Assembly (NCBI GenBank): GCA_017979445.1
Contig: CM030711.1
Location: forward strand, 5,611,221 to 5,675,220
Direction: 5' to 3'
Source of the DNA: Akebia trifoliata
Taxonomy: Eukaryota; Streptophyta; Magnoliopsida; Ranunculales; Lardizabalaceae
DNA: 64,000 nucleotides
Made by a program: the position numbers and the translations under genes. The notes below the pieces were generated by a model, which saw only the letters and a list, made by a program, of their open reading frames with translations, did not search any database and was not told the origin of the DNA. This document shows, piece by piece, positions 1 through 11,365 of the stretch (the stretch's first letter is position 1; each line of letters opens with the position of its first letter).

Positions 1-3
1 ATT

Positions 4-852
4 ATGCACTTGGCAGACAATGTGATCAGAAAAGTTCAAACTGAGAAATCTGCACTTGGAGTTTGGCAAAAGTTAGAACAGCTTTACATGACACCATCAG
101 TTTCTAACAAAATAAATTTGTTGAAAAGATTATATGGATTCAAAATGAATACTTCCCTTTCTTTAGATGTCAATTTAGATAATTTTAACCAAATTGTTCT
201 TGGACTTGCTAACCATAAATTTCAGGTTCATGAGGAGAGCCAAGTAGTAATTATACTACAATATTTACCTAAAATTTACAGAGAAGTTAAATCAGCAATC
301 AAGTATGGAAGAGACTCCATAGCCCTGGATGATGTTCTTGGAGCCATTAAGTCTAAAGAATTTGAGTTACAACTTGAGAAAGAAAGGCAAAAGGATGAAG
401 TGTGCTTGGCCAGAGGTAGAAACCAGAAAAGACTCAACTTGAAGGGAGAACAAAGATCACATTCTCGATCCAAGTCAAGAGGAAGGGTTTCAAGAAAATG
501 CTACTACTGTGGGAAACCAGGTCACATTCAGAAATATTGCTACAGTTTCAAGAGGAAGCATAAGAAAGAAAAGGGGAAAGATCATGATTCAGCTAATGTG
601 GCTGAATCAAGTGAGAACTACTCCTCAGATGGTGACTTGTTTATGGTTTCAGAGAGTCAAATAACCAAGGAATGGATTATTGACTCTGATTGTACCTTTC
701 ACATCTGTCCAACTCAAGAATCCTTTGTGGATTACAAGAAAGTTGACAATGGCAAGGTGTTTATGGGAAATGACCATTCCTGTAAGGTCATTGGTATTAG
801 AACAGTAGCTATAAGGCATTTGATGGAGTTGTTAGAATGCTTCCTAATGTGA
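4..852 (+). pseudogene. copia gag with zinc knuckle and start of protease (remnant)
   Basis: The frame is open from the window edge, so the true start is upstream. Residues about 1-130 resemble the UBN2-type copia gag. A basic, Arg/Lys/Ser-rich stretch follows, then a CCHC zinc knuckle with C166, C169, H174 and C179 (spacing CX2CX4HX4C). The aspartic protease begins at about residue 224. Its catalytic motif reads Asp-Ser-Asp (residues 227-229) where copia proteases carry Asp-Ser-Gly, so the enzyme is probably inactive. The frame ends after an apparent frameshift near 800-836, and the homologous protein continues in the overlapping frame that begins at 837. Confidence 0.9.
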
Positions 853-1376
853 AACACATTCCTTATTTAAGAAGGAACCTGATGTCTCTTGCTTCTCTGG
901 ATGATGAAGGTTATGGTATCAAAGGTGACAATGATGTAATGAAAATTACAAAGGGTTCTATGATTGTCATGAAGGCTGATAAAACTCATGGCTTGTACAT
1001 TTTGAGGGGTGAAATAGCAACTATAGGTGAAGTTTCTATGGTGAAACATCAAGAACAAGAAATGGAACTGTGGCATAAGAGAATGGGGCATATGAGTGAA
1101 CAAGGCATCAAAGAGCTGCACAAGCAAGGAATCTTGGGAAACCTCAAGACCAGTTCGTTACCATTCTGTGAAACCTGTGTTCTTGGCAAGCAACACAGAC
1201 TGAAGTTTTCTTCTGCAAGACACACCTCAAAGAGAGTTTTGCAATATGTTCATGTAGATCTTTGGGGGCCAAGCAAGATTCCTACACACTCAGGTAATCA
1301 ATATTTTCTATCACTATTGATGATTACAGTCGTTATGTTTGGGTTTATCTACTTAAAACTAAAAATGAATGTTTAA
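837..1376 (+). pseudogene. copia protease tail, gag-pre-integrase and start of integrase core (remnant)
   Basis: This continues the protease in another frame (motif LPNVKHIPYLRRNLMSLASL), then a gag-pre-integrase domain with the HHCC zinc-binding pattern (HKRMGHMSEQGI, then CETCVLGK). The integrase catalytic core opens with VHVDLWGP, which supplies the first Asp of the DDE triad. Homology leaves this frame around 1310 and picks up in another frame. A further in-frame stop near 1411 separates it from the next block. This is a fragment of one polyprotein rather than a gene of its own. Confidence 0.88.
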
Positions 1377-1420
1377 GTAAGTTCATTCAATGGAAAAATG
1401 AAGTAGAAAACTAGAAAAAT

Positions 1421-1975
1421 TTGAAGCTTAAAGTCTTAAGAACTGATAATGGATTAGAATTTATTAACAAGGAATTTGACAAGTTATGTGTACATAATGG
1501 CATTGTTAGGCACAAAATTGTAGTTAAAACCCCACAACAAAATGGGGTGGCTGAAAGAATAAATCGTACCTTGCTAAATAAAGTGAAATGCATGCTGATT
1601 AGTTCAGGTTTAAGTAAGCATTTTTGGAGGGAAACTTTGATGACTGCATACTATCTTGTGAATAGAAGTCCTAGCAGACCTATAGAGGGTAAAACACCTT
1701 ATGAATTATGGACAGAAAAGGCACCTAACTTGACACACTTGAGAGTTTTTGGTTGCACTGCATATGCACACCAAAAGAATGACAAATTAGACACTAGATC
1801 AGTTAAATGCACTTTTCTAGGTTACCCTACTGGCACTAAAGGTTATAGGCTTTGCATTCATGAAAATAATCATTTTAAAACTATTATATCTAGAGATGTA
1901 ATATTTAATGAGAACGAATTTCCTCACTTGAAAGTCGAGAAAAGCATTTGTTTACATGATGCAGGTGTACAGTAA
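1421..1975 (+). pseudogene. copia integrase core, second half (remnant)
   Basis: It carries the second catalytic Asp in the motif RTDNGLEF and the catalytic Glu in QQNGVAERINRTLL, completing the DDE triad begun in the previous block. The typical copia integrase C-terminal segments follow: SPSRPIEGKTPYELW, LRVFGCTAYAH and FLGYPTGTKGYRL. The frame ends at a TAA near 1974, and homologous coding continues beyond it up to the solo-LTR insertion at 2045. The listed start is only where the frame opens; no real initiation is implied. Confidence 0.88.
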
Positions 1976-2044
1976 AATAATGATAATCTTTCTGAATTTG
2001 AGATACAATTGAGAGGCAATGATGTGAACTCAGATGCTCAACAT

Positions 2045-3728
2045 TGTGGACATGGGATTTTCAATATTTTTAAAACATCCCTCCACTTTGGGGTGTTTTA
2101 GAGTCGCTACCATTCAAATTCGAAAATGGGTGTGAATGGTCACCCAAAGTCGTATCTTTTAAAAAATATGTCATTTTGACATTTTTGATGACTCTCGTTG
2201 GATAATGCACGTGGCCCAACCTTTGATTCAAGGTAAGGAGGTTCATTTATGAAGTAGGGAAGGTGTTAAGCACCCTACTCCATCCACGTAATGTGGTAAC
2301 CTCGGATTCGATCTTTTCTAAAATAAAGAAAAATAAAATCGAAAATGATTTGATGTGTGCCCTCAAGTGAGGGACTTTCGATATTGGTTCAAATCATTGA
2401 GGGCACCCTTATGAAGAAGGGGGCCCTTTAGTGATTTAAATCATCATGGTGTGTGCAAATGTGTAGATAAGGGGAGAGTAGAAGAGGGGAATTGAGGGGG
2501 GGTATTCCTTTTGTCGAACCCACCTTGACCTTGAGTTGACTTTGACTTGCTTGAGGTTGTAGAAGATTGAGTTGAGTTGAGAGTGGGGTGTTGAGATTGG
2601 AGTAAGAGTAGAGAGTTGATGGTTGAGAGTAGTAAGAAGAGAGTTATTTTTTTTAGAGGATTTTTGTCAAATTCTCATTAGTTGTTGTGAAGGGAGAATG
2701 GAGGTTTTTATAGAGGTTGGGGAGTATTTTAAAGGTATAATGGGGTGATGGATGAGAATAGTGGATAATGGCATGGGTTTTTAGAGAAAAAGAGTGTGAA
2801 ATTTGAGATGAAAATTAGGGTAATTTTGTAATGAGGAAAATGGGTTGTGTTTTAACCCAAATGGTTTGGATCTTACCCAAATCCATTTGGGTAGAGTGTT
2901 TGGTGGGGTGAGATGAGTGATGATTGATGGGAGGAATGGGGGGGGGTGTAAGGGAGTTGTTTGGAGAATGAGTGTTGAGATGGTTGAAGAGGTAAGGTGT
3001 TTGATTTGGGGGAATGGGTGGTGTAAGAAGTTGATTGGTTGGATTTTGAGAAAATTGAAGGGATGATGACATGTGGCAAATGAAGAGATGAAGAGATTGG
3101 TTGATTGATGATGGTGGTTGGTTGATTAGAGAAAAGGGTATGGGGGTGATGGTGAGAGGTATGGGTTGAGGTGATTTTGTAGGAGTGTTTTAAGGGAAAG
3201 TGATAAATTGAGGTGTGGGGGATATGGGTTGTGATGTGGGTGGTTGATGGTGTTAGAGAATGGGGAATATGTTAAGGTATGTAGGGTATGGGTTGTGATG
3301 TTGGTGGTTGATGATGTTAGAGGATGGGGAATAGGTTAGGTTAGGGTAGGGTTATGGGTTGAGTTGATTTTTGGAAGGAAGTGATGGAGTTGGGTGATTA
3401 GATGAGGGAGGTGGGAGGGGATGATGACATGTGTCATCTTTTGGTGTTAAATTGGTGATTGGTTTGATGTAGATGATTGGTTGGATTGGATTTGGGTAGT
3501 GAATTGGGCTTAGGTTATGAGTTGGGCTTAGGTTGGGTTGGGTTTATGTTGGATTGGGTTGTAGAATAGGATAGTTTTGATTTTAGGTTGGGTTTAAGTG
3601 TGGGCTTAGACAATTTATGGAGAGGGGAATAGGATTCTTGAAAACATGGGCTTTGTGAGCCCAATACGTTTTATTATTATTTTTTTGGCATTTTTGTGTC
3701 GGGACCCGTTCAAATTTGGGTGCCTACA
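2045..3728 (-). mobile_element. Solo LTR of a Ty3/gypsy (Tat/Ogre-like) element inside the copia element
   Basis: The insert is bounded by a perfect 5-bp direct repeat AACAT at 2040-2044 and 3729-3733. It begins TGTGGACATGGG and ends GGGTGCCTACA on the + strand (TG...CA). Read on the minus strand it starts TGTAGGCACCC, like the larger LTR at 58076-59817 (TGTAGACACCC). The motif GTAGCGACTC lies near its 3' end, and a TATA-like CTCTATAAAAAC lies on the minus strand around 2706-2717. Hence the element is read as minus-strand. It has no internal region, so it is a solo LTR left by LTR-LTR recombination. The proline-rich frames inside it are simple-sequence artefacts. Confidence 0.92.
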
Positions 3729-3733
3729 AACAT

Positions 3734-5118
3734 GAAGAAGAAAACACTACTGAGAATGAGACTTCAGATGAGCAGTCTACAGTGACAGATGAATACTTAT
3801 TAGCACGAGATAGAACTAGGAGGATCATCAAACCTCCAGCCAGGTTTGCTGAAGCAAACATCATTGCTTATGCTCTCTCTGTGGTTCAACAAAGTGACTT
3901 GAAGGAACCAGAATCTTATGAAGAGGCCATATCTGGTGAACATGAAAATGTTTGGAAAGTAGCAATGTAAGAGGAAATGGAAGCTTGGACCAAGAATGAA
4001 ACTTGGGAGCTTGTTCCCAAACCAGAAAATCAGAAGGTGGTAGCTTGCAAATGGATTTTTAAAGTGAAAGAAGGGATCACACCAAATGAACAAGTGAGGT
4101 TCAAGGCTAGATTAGTGGCAAAGGTTTCACTCAGGTGGAAGGAGTTGACTACACTGATGTGTTTTCACCTATAGTGAAGTACAAAACCATTAGAATTATG
4201 TTGTCTATTGCTACTCAGTTAGATCTTGAGGTGGAGCAGCTAGATGTGAAGATAGCCTTCTTAAATGGTTTTTTGGATGAAGTGATCCACATGGCTCAAC
4301 CACCTGGTTTTCAGGTGGAACAAAAGGGAAAAGAAATGGTTTGCCGACTAAAGAAATCTCTTTATGGCTTGAAGCAATCTCCAAGACAATAGAACAGAAG
4401 ATTTGATTCTTTTGCTCATGAAATTGGTTTTATTATGTCTAAGTATGATACCTGTCTTTATTACAAAGACTTGAAAAAGCCTATAGTTGCTTTCTTACTA
4501 CTTTATGTAGATGATATGCTTATTCTTGGCAAAGATAAGCATGTTATCAAAACCATTAAAGAAAAGCTAAAGAAGGAATTTGAAATGAAAGACCTTGGGA
4601 CAACAAAGAAGATACTTGGCAATGAGATTTCAAGGGACAAACTGAATGGAAAAATGTACTTGAAACAGACCAGATATATAGACAAAATTCTGAAGAGGTT
4701 CAATATGCAAGATGCAAAAAGGACTGCAGTACCATTGGCAGGACATTTCAAGCTCTCTACTGAACAGTGCCCGAAGAGTGATGCTGAAAAGGAGGAAATG
4801 AGCAAGGTTCTCTATGCAATGGCTCTAGGATGTTTAATGTACTTAATGGTCATTACCAGACCTTACATTGCTCATGCATTAAGCATCCTAAGCCAATATA
4901 TGTCCAAACCAGGTTTAGAGCATTGGCAAGCTCTTAAATGGCTATTAAGATACATCAAGAGAATTGCAGAATATGGTCTAATCTATAAAAAGAAGTCAGA
5001 AAAGGTTATGCTTGAAGTATTTGTTGACTTAGACTATGCAGCAAACAGGGACACCAGAAGGTCGACAACATCCTATGTTTTTATGACTAATCATAACTGT
5101 GTTTGTTGGAAATCATAG
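3734..5118 (+). pseudogene. copia reverse transcriptase (RVT_2 type, remnant)
   Basis: Homology resumes exactly after the solo-LTR duplication. An acidic linker is followed by RRIIKPPARFAEANIIAYAL, then the RT motifs WTKNETWELVPKP, KWIFKVKEG, FKARLVAK, VDYTDVFSPIVK, LDVKIAFLNGFLDE, SLYGLKQSPRQ and the catalytic LLYVDDMLILG. The thumb/connection (MKDLGTTKKILGNEI; KTRYIDKIL-type motif) and the start of RNase H follow. Breaks are a TAA at 3968-3970, a one-base frameshift near 4122, a TAG at 4390 and a TAG at 5116-5118. The domain order and motifs are those of copia RT; this copy cannot make the enzyme. Confidence 0.93.
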
Positions 5119-5475
5119 TTACAACAGGTAATTGCATTGTCTACCACAAAAGCTGCATTCATGGCAACTACAGAAGCTTTCAAAGAAGTTATTTGGATAC
5201 AGGGGCTGCTGCAAGAATTAAGAATGATCAAAGGGAAAGGAACCATCTACTCAGACAGCCAATCATCGCTTCATCTCTGCAAAAATCCAGTCTACCATGA
5301 GAGAAGTAAACACATTGACATCAGACTGTTTTGGATCCGAGAGAAGATTGAAGACAAGGTTTTGGAACTCGAGAAAGTCCCAACAGAAGAGAATTCGACT
5401 GATCTTAGAACTAAGGTTCTTACACTCAGTAAGCTGAAGCATTGCCTAAGCTTATTGAGTATTGGTAGTAACTGA
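5119..5475 (+). pseudogene. copia RNase H (remnant, C-terminal end of pol)
   Basis: It follows directly after the stop at 5116-5118. Motifs are ALSTTKAAFMATTEAFKEVI, TIYSDSQSSLHLCKNP and ERSKHIDIRLFWIRE, ending at a TGA at 5473-5475. The usual acidic residue of the STTEAE motif is Lys here (STTKAA), a further sign of decay. The end of this frame lies about 70 bp upstream of the 3' LTR, the normal copia spacing. Confidence 0.88.
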
Positions 5476-5545
5476 TTGATGAAGGGTATACCACCATAAG
5501 CAGGTTATTGGTTCTGGTTAAGCATTGAAGAAATAAGGTGGAATT

Positions 5546-6050
5546 TGTGGTGGTTATTTCTCCTAACCTTAACTACTTTCTGTTTCCGAAAATTAATAAC
5601 CACCTTAACAACTTTCGATTAGCATTTATTTAGAAAAGCAGTCTTATAAATAGAGGTTGTTATTTGTATTTTTAAAAAGAGATTATATTATGAGAGATTA
5701 GGACTCAAGAAAGGGAGAACTAGCTGTTGTTATTTCTATTTTTAAAAAGAGATTGGATTATGAGAGATTAGGACTAAAGAAAGAGAGAACTAGCTTCGTG
5801 AGAGAGTTTTCAAGATTGTTTGGAAAGTTGAGAGCTCAAGTGTAATGGGGTATAGGGAATGAGAGCTTGAGTGCTTGTGTGAGGATTTGTATTCTGAATG
5901 TGCTAGTTCTTCTCAACTGTGAGGAGTGTGTAATCTTAGATTGTTGATGCATAATTAAGGCTTATGGTGGTGTTGAAAACTGGATGTAGGACACATTGTC
6001 CGAACCAGTATAAATTTCCTGTGTTGGTATTTTACTTTACAGCTTTCACA
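5546..6050 (+). mobile_element. 3' LTR of the copia element
   Basis: A purine-rich stretch (GAAGAAATAAGGTGGAA, just upstream) acts as the likely polypurine tract. The LTR then starts TGTGGTGGTTATT. A TATA box (TATAAATAG) lies at about 5645. The 3' end is taken as TTTCACA at 6050, giving TGT...ACA ends; an alternative end at 6041 (TTTACA) cannot be excluded because the 5' LTR is outside the window. It contains a 70-bp tandem duplication. Confidence 0.7.
5656..5795 (+). repeat. 70-bp tandem duplication in the copia LTR
   Basis: Two copies, 5656-5725 and 5726-5795, each start GTTGTTATTT and end GAACTAGCT, differing at a handful of positions. They lie just downstream of the LTR TATA box, in the expected R/U5 or leader part of the transcript. 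Confidence 0.9.
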
Positions 6051-7483
6051 TTTTCTTGTTTTCTTGTTTTAAGTTCCTATCTTGTTTCATGTTCTTTGTT
6101 ATGTTATTTGATATTTGGTTGAATCTTGTTATTGAAATTTATAACAAACTACTTAAATTTTGATATTCTTTGATTTTTTATTAATTACTTTATTTGTTGT
6201 TTTCTTAGATATTCTATTAAATAGGCATCTCTAAACACACAAGAAAATATACATATAATTTTTTTGCTAAGCACATACTAGTAAAATAATAGATTAACGT
6301 AGATATATATTGAAGGATTAACTCCTTTCTTTAAGAAAAAACTTTCTATAATAAAAAGATATATATTTTAAATTAAACACCTCTATTCAAATTTAAGATT
6401 TGTAATGTAGCTGCATTAAGATGCAACTCTGTTTTTCTTTATTGAAGTTTGGGTTACTTTTTAAACCCATTATACGGACAAAATAAAAAGTTCAAAATTA
6501 AATTCAAATGTATTTTGATTTTTAGTGCAGTGTCTGACGTTTACAGCTGTCGATCTTAATTAGATACCAACACACCAAATCAGCTTTTTCTTTATTGACG
6601 TTATAAATGCTTGTTCCTAATTCTTCTTCCCACACACCAAATCAGTTTGATTTGTACTTTTAGTTTAAATGAAATATATGAGATACCCGTGTCTTCAAAT
6701 CCTTAATATGCTACCTGACTGGAGAGATTCTAGGAGAGTTTGATAATAGGTTCTTTCAAAATTTATGTTCTCAATATAAGTATATTAGTTATATGATTTA
6801 TTTATTATTAATTTGTATAATAAAAAAAAAGATAAGAATTAGACAACTTTACCAACTAAATAATTTCAAACAACAATTCTCAAATCAAATAAACTCGAAA
6901 ACTCCTAATTCAACTTTGATGAGGCAAATAAAAAACATTCATTTTAAAAATATTTTTTGATATTTTAAAACAAATAAAAATATATTTAGTTTTGTTGCCG
7001 ACAAGAATATTATGTATGACCAAATAGCTCAATCAAGTTTTTGTTTGACCCAACTCGGTACATTTATGAGATGACTCATTTAAGTTAAAGAGTTGTCTTG
7101 ATAATTTTCCAAGTTGACTTAATGAGTTCATGCCATCAATTTTAGGGATGAGTCACCTCAAAATCTAACGAGTCAATTTTAATGAGTTTCGAGGCAACTT
7201 AAGCAGTTTTAAATCTATGGTTTTACTCCCTATTTGGATTGGCCCCGAAAAGGTTCATGGATTTGCATACGGGCTTCCAACTCCTCATCGAAGGTGAAAA
7301 CTTATTTTTAAAGAAGCAACAATCTTAAGACTGCTTCGTACTTCTGCTCTAGTGGGGAAGTACTCTTCGTTAGAGTTAGAACTCAGAAGTTTTCCACCAT
7401 CCAAACAATGCCTTAAATTATGAAAGCTTGTAAAATATTTTACACAGATATAGATGTATGCATCAAACTTTGTATACATACCA
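6051..7483. other. AT-rich intergenic DNA, no gene seen
   Basis: There is no coding stretch with recognisable homology. Around 7020-7240 the sequence repeatedly uses the words GACTCA, GAGTCA, AACTCG and GAGTT, similar to the foldback element at 7484-7747 and to 56163-56379, so it may be an older, more degraded relative. Confidence 0.6.
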
Positions 7484-7747
7484 TATTTTTAAAACTCGAC
7501 TCGAGGTCCACAAAATTGAGTCAACTCAATGCCTTGTGATTCAGATGACTCATTTAAAATTTTAAAATAGTCAAAATATTGAAAATTTAATATTTAATTT
7601 TCAAAAATAATATTAAAAATAACTGCATAATTCGGCCAATTTTGGGTTGACTCCAAAAAATACAAGTTTTAGGGGTGAATCAACTCAAAATTTAATCGAG
7701 TTAAGTACTCACTGGGTTTCGAGTTGACTCGACAACTTCTAAAAATA
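7484..7747. mobile_element. Foldback MITE-like element upstream of the KCS gene
   Basis: The left end TATTTTTAAAAC followed by TCGACTCGA is mirrored at the right end by TCGAGTTGACTCGACAACTT then CTAAAAATA. Both halves are full of GAGTCAACTC-type words, typical of short palindromic plant elements. No target-site duplication was found. It lies about 160 bp upstream of the KCS start codon and could affect that promoter. Confidence 0.55.
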
Positions 7748-7839
7748 CGGATCTCTAATGGCCCACTGATTCATGGCTAGCTACCACCCAACCATCCATC
7801 TTCACACCAAGCTTCTTGTGAGGCTCTCTTATAGTTTCC

Positions 7840-7847
7840 TATAAATA
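7840..7847 (+). promoter_or_regulatory. Probable TATA box of the KCS gene
   Basis: TATAAATA is located 59 bp upstream of the ATG at 7906, in a pyrimidine-rich context typical of plant core promoters. It is the only such match close to the start. Confidence 0.55.
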
Positions 7848-7905
7848 TTAATCGAGCTGTTTTTACTTTGTAGTAGTCCCTCTATTATACTTTCGATCCT
7901 TCACT

Positions 7906-10900
7906 ATGGCCCTTATCCCTACCAATCTTTCCAACGTCACTTCTTGCTTTCTCTCCAACCTTTCCAACAATCTCAAATGCCAGCTTCTAACCATTCTCAT
8001 TTCTTCAATCTTCTTCATCTCACTAGCTAAAATATTTCATATTTCTCGGCGTGGTAAGGTTTTTCTAATCGATTTCTCATGTTACAAGCCTATAGATACT
8101 TTAAAATGCAGTAGTAAAGCCTTCATGGAGAGATCTGAACTATTGGGAATATTCTCAGAAGAAAGTTTGATATTTCAAAAGACAATATTGGAGAGATCTG
8201 GGTTGGGTCAGTCTACTTATTTTCCAGAAGCTGTGTGGGGTTCACCACCTGACCCATGCATGGTAAAGGCAAGGAAGGAAGTAGAGACGGTGTTCTTCGG
8301 TGCAGTCGATGAGCTTTTGTTGAAAACTGGGGTGAAGGCTAGTGATATAGGGATATTAGTGGTGAATAGTAGTCTTTTTAATCCAACTCCATCTCTATGT
8401 TCAATTATCATAAATAGGTACAAGATGAGGAGTGATGTGGTGAGCTATAATCTGGGTGGTATGGGTTGCAGTGCTGGACTCATTTCCATAGATCTTGCTA
8501 AGCATCTCCTTCAAGTTGGTCTTCTTTCTCTACCTCTCTTTAAATTCTATGGTGTTTATTCTAGGACTAAAGATATATCTACGTGGTAAATAGTATGCTG
8601 TCGGTACACGGCTAACTTGACAAGGACAGGGAGCCATAGATCTTTTTCCTTTTGTATCCCAAGAGAAAGATCTACAGCTCTGTATCCTTGTCACCTCAGC
8701 CCCGTACTATTTACCACGTCGATTTATCACATCTCTTTTTTTAGGGCAATGATATTACTATATGGTGTGATTTTACAATAAAATTACTTGTGATGTTTAT
8801 TCATAACATAATGGTGTGGTACTATCACAGCGCTAGCCCATGCATGGTAGAGGAAAGGAAGGAAGTAGAGACAGTGTTCTTCGGTGCTGCCGATGAGCTT
8901 TTGTTGCAAATCGAAAACCATAAGCTTGTCGATTTCATTAAAAAACTCATGGTCTAATGAGTGGGGCCCTAATTTGCTTACAGCACTAAAAGCAAAAAAT
9001 CACTCATGATTTCAGAACCACAACTTGAAGTTTCTATAATTTAATGCTGAGAAAACGACACTCCATCCCCGATTAAACAATTTGAGGAATATTTTCTGTC
9101 CAAAGAAGAAAATTTTAATTTTCAAAAAACATAATTTAAATGCTAAAATATTAAAAATGGGATCAACAAAGTTTTAATACTAGCTGATATCAAAGTTACT
9201 CACGTAAATCATTTGAGTCTCAGGGTTCTTCAACCAATTTTCCCACTACAAATTAATCATCTAAATGACTCATCAAAAAAGTTTAGTCTAAGTTTGATTA
9301 TTATTTTGTGTGTAAATTAATGTAAGTTATATAATAAAACACAACCGTGCACTCCAGTCATTTTATCTTAATGTCCCTCCTCCTTTTTATCTTCTCTCTT
9401 CTTCCATTTCTCAAGAATACTATCTACGTTATTGTCTTTTATATTCTATCCCTTTTCAAACTTATAATTTTTTATATTGTTTTTTCATTTTTCAATAATA
9501 TCTTTTCAAATTTATTGTTTTTTCTCATTCAACACCTAAACGCTAAAGAGGATATTCATGTCTACGGCACCAGCAAACACCGGTACGGTCAATTTTTAAG
9601 ATCCAAATGTTATGATATCTCAAAATGAAATTTTATGATTGTAGGACCTATTAATCCATTTTATAATAGTAAACAAAGTTATTATAACTTTTTAGATTGA
9701 GATACATAGACGGCTAAAAGAAACTCATAAACAAATATACAATCTTGATTGTTGAAATGTGAGATACAATGGTTAGGATTTATCTTATGGATACATAATT
9801 TGTCTATATAACAAGTACTTTATTCTAACCTTGGGATTTCACATTTTAATAATATAGGCAGGGATTGTATATTTGTTTATGAGTTTATTTTCATGATTGC
9901 TTATGGATCTCGACCCAACACATATTTAGACTCACACTCGTTGCCTCCCACACGTTCTCAAAACACACCCCAATTTTGGGGTGCATCTTTGAAAAAGGCG
10001 GGGAGCAAGGAAGTGTGAATCTATATTTATCAAATCCAGTTAAAATGATACAAAATTATTTAACTTGTCCAAGTCACCTCAAAGGGAACAAAAGAGGATA
10101 CTAAATAGAGTGAATTTTGTGTTTTGTGACCAACAGGTACACCCCAACTCATATGCCCTAGTAGTAAGCACAGAGAATATCACCCTCAACTGGTACTTAG
10201 GCAACAAACGCTCTATGTTAGTCACCAATTGCCTCTTCCGCATGGGTGCTGGTGCTGTCCTCCTATCCAACCGTCGGTCCGACCATCATCGTGCCAAGTA
10301 CAAACTCATCCACACCATTCGTACCCACAAGGGGAACGAGGACTGTGGATACAAATGCGTGTACCAAGAAGAAGACAACATTGGCAAAGTTGGAGTTACC
10401 CTTTCAAAAGACCTTTCCACAGTTGCAGGAGAGGCAGTCAAGACCATCCTATCGACGCTAGGGGTTACCGTACTCCCCATGAAGGAACAATTCAAATTTA
10501 TCATCAATTTAGTAGGAAGGAAGTTGATAATGTTGAATATAAAAGCATATGTGCCAGATTTCAAGCAAGCATTCGAACATTTTTGCTTTCATGCAGGTGG
10601 GAGCGCAGTTTTAGATGTGGTTGAGAAGAGTCTACAACTTTCCGATAAGGACTTGGAACCTTCTAGAATGACTCTTTATAGGTTTGGGAACACATCTAGT
10701 AGTTCATTGTGGTATGAATTGGCGTATTCAGAGGCTAAAGGAAGGATGAAGAAGGGTGATCGTGTGTGTCAGATTGCATTTGGAGCAGGATTTAAGTGCA
10801 ATAGTGCAGTTTGGCATGCAATGAGGACCGTCGATCCTACAAAGGAGATGAATCCTTGGATGGATGAGATTGATGGATTCCCTGTTAAAGTTCCTAAGGT

Positions 10901-10907
10901 ATTATAA
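7906..10907 (+). CDS. 3-ketoacyl-CoA synthase (KCS, FAE1/CUT1 family)
   Basis: This is the condensing enzyme of the ER fatty-acid elongase, which joins malonyl-CoA to long-chain acyl-CoA for wax, cutin, suberin or seed lipids. Exon 1 is 7906-8514 and exon 2 is 10137-10907; the 1,622-bp intron has GT...AG ends and falls in the motif LLQ|VHPNS. Product 459 aa, slightly short of the usual 480-510. A hydrophobic N-terminal segment (about residues 26-46) precedes [10 protein letters not shown]. The triad is intact: Cys188 in [10 protein letters not shown], His355 in [10 protein letters not shown] and Asn388 in [14 protein letters not shown]; the 33-residue His-Asn spacing equals that of FAE1. [12 protein letters not shown] is also present. 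The C-terminus PVKVPKVL is normal. The first exon frame runs into the intron and stops at 8589, which is not a real end. Substrate chain length and the exact paralogue cannot be told. Confidence 0.87.
8581..8719. mobile_element. 139-bp foldback element in the KCS intron
   Basis: It begins ACGTGGTAAATAGTA and ends with the reverse complement TACTATTTACCACGT. The interior also pairs (GACAAGGA with TCCTTGTC; AGATCTTTTTCC with AAAGATCT), so the whole segment can fold into one long hairpin. It starts 66 bp after the splice donor. No clear target duplication. Confidence 0.65.
8837..8910 (+). repeat. Duplicated KCS exon-1 fragment inside the KCS intron
   Basis: These 74 bases match exon 1 at 8253-8326 with six mismatches in my hand alignment. 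The copy is in the same orientation, 584 bp downstream of its source, and is not flanked by splice-site-like sequence. It corresponds to part of the motif [20 protein letters not shown]. Sequence on both sides is unrelated to the exon. Confidence 0.85.
9721..9886. mobile_element. 166-bp MITE with perfect 24-bp inverted ends, in the KCS intron
   Basis: The first 24 bases (starting AAACTCATAAACAAATATAC) are the exact reverse complement of the last 24 bases (9863-9886). The interior is AT-rich with no coding. No target duplication is obvious. It lies about 250 bp upstream of the splice acceptor of exon 2. Confidence 0.75.
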
Positions 10908-10987
10908 AATATGGGTGTTTTACCAAACAGGCCAGGCGAGTTCGATAACAAAATGATGAACGTTTTTACCAACTAGGATATATATAT

Positions 10988-11365
10988 GGGTCCCGTTCAG
11001 CACCCTAAGTTTTACCACACACTTTAACAAACGTGTTTTGTCTTACATAGGTTAGAAGTTTTGGAATGGGCTGATTTTTGGTGAGGATGATCTCTATGGT
11101 GAGGAGATCATCCTCACCAAAAATCAGCTCATTCCAAAACTTCTAACCCCATCAAAAATGGTTTATAAAAAATGGACGGTCCACGATTTTTCAACGTGTA
11201 AAAATGGGGCTAAACATTTCGGAATGGGCTGATTTTTGGGGAGGATGATCTTCTAATCATAGAGATCATCCTCACCAAAAATCAGCCCATTCCAAAACTT
11301 CTAACCCATGTAGGACAAAAAACGTTTGTTAAAGTGTGTGGTAAAACTTAGGGTGCTGAACATTT

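Larger units (their letters stand above)
1..6050 (+). mobile_element. Decayed Ty1/copia LTR retrotransposon, 5' truncated by window edge
   Basis: The order gag, protease, integrase, reverse transcriptase, RNase H, then an LTR is diagnostic of Ty1/copia (Pseudoviridae-type) elements. The 5' LTR and primer-binding site lie before position 1. The coding region is broken by several stops and frameshifts (around 800-836, 1310, 1410, 1975, 3968, 4122, 4390 and 5116) and by a 1,684-bp solo gypsy LTR at 2045-3728. If that LTR and one copy of its 5-bp duplication are set aside, the reading frame on the left runs on in phase on the right, so the LTR landed in an existing copia copy. The protease active-site triplet is also altered. 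The element looks dead. Its family is clear; the exact lineage within copia is not. Confidence 0.95.

Noticed and set aside
2815..3079. Proline/serine-rich minus-strand frames
   Set aside because: They lie wholly inside the solo LTR in a G/T-rich simple region; the composition alone produces Pro/Ser/His codons on the other strand and no domain is present.
8515..8589. Apparent premature stop and frame loss in the KCS gene
   Set aside because: Explained by an ordinary GT-AG intron (8515-10136); the protein resumes in phase with the conserved VHPNS motif.
10079..10972. Other frames overlapping KCS exon 2
   Set aside because: Shadows of the real exon; no homology of their own.
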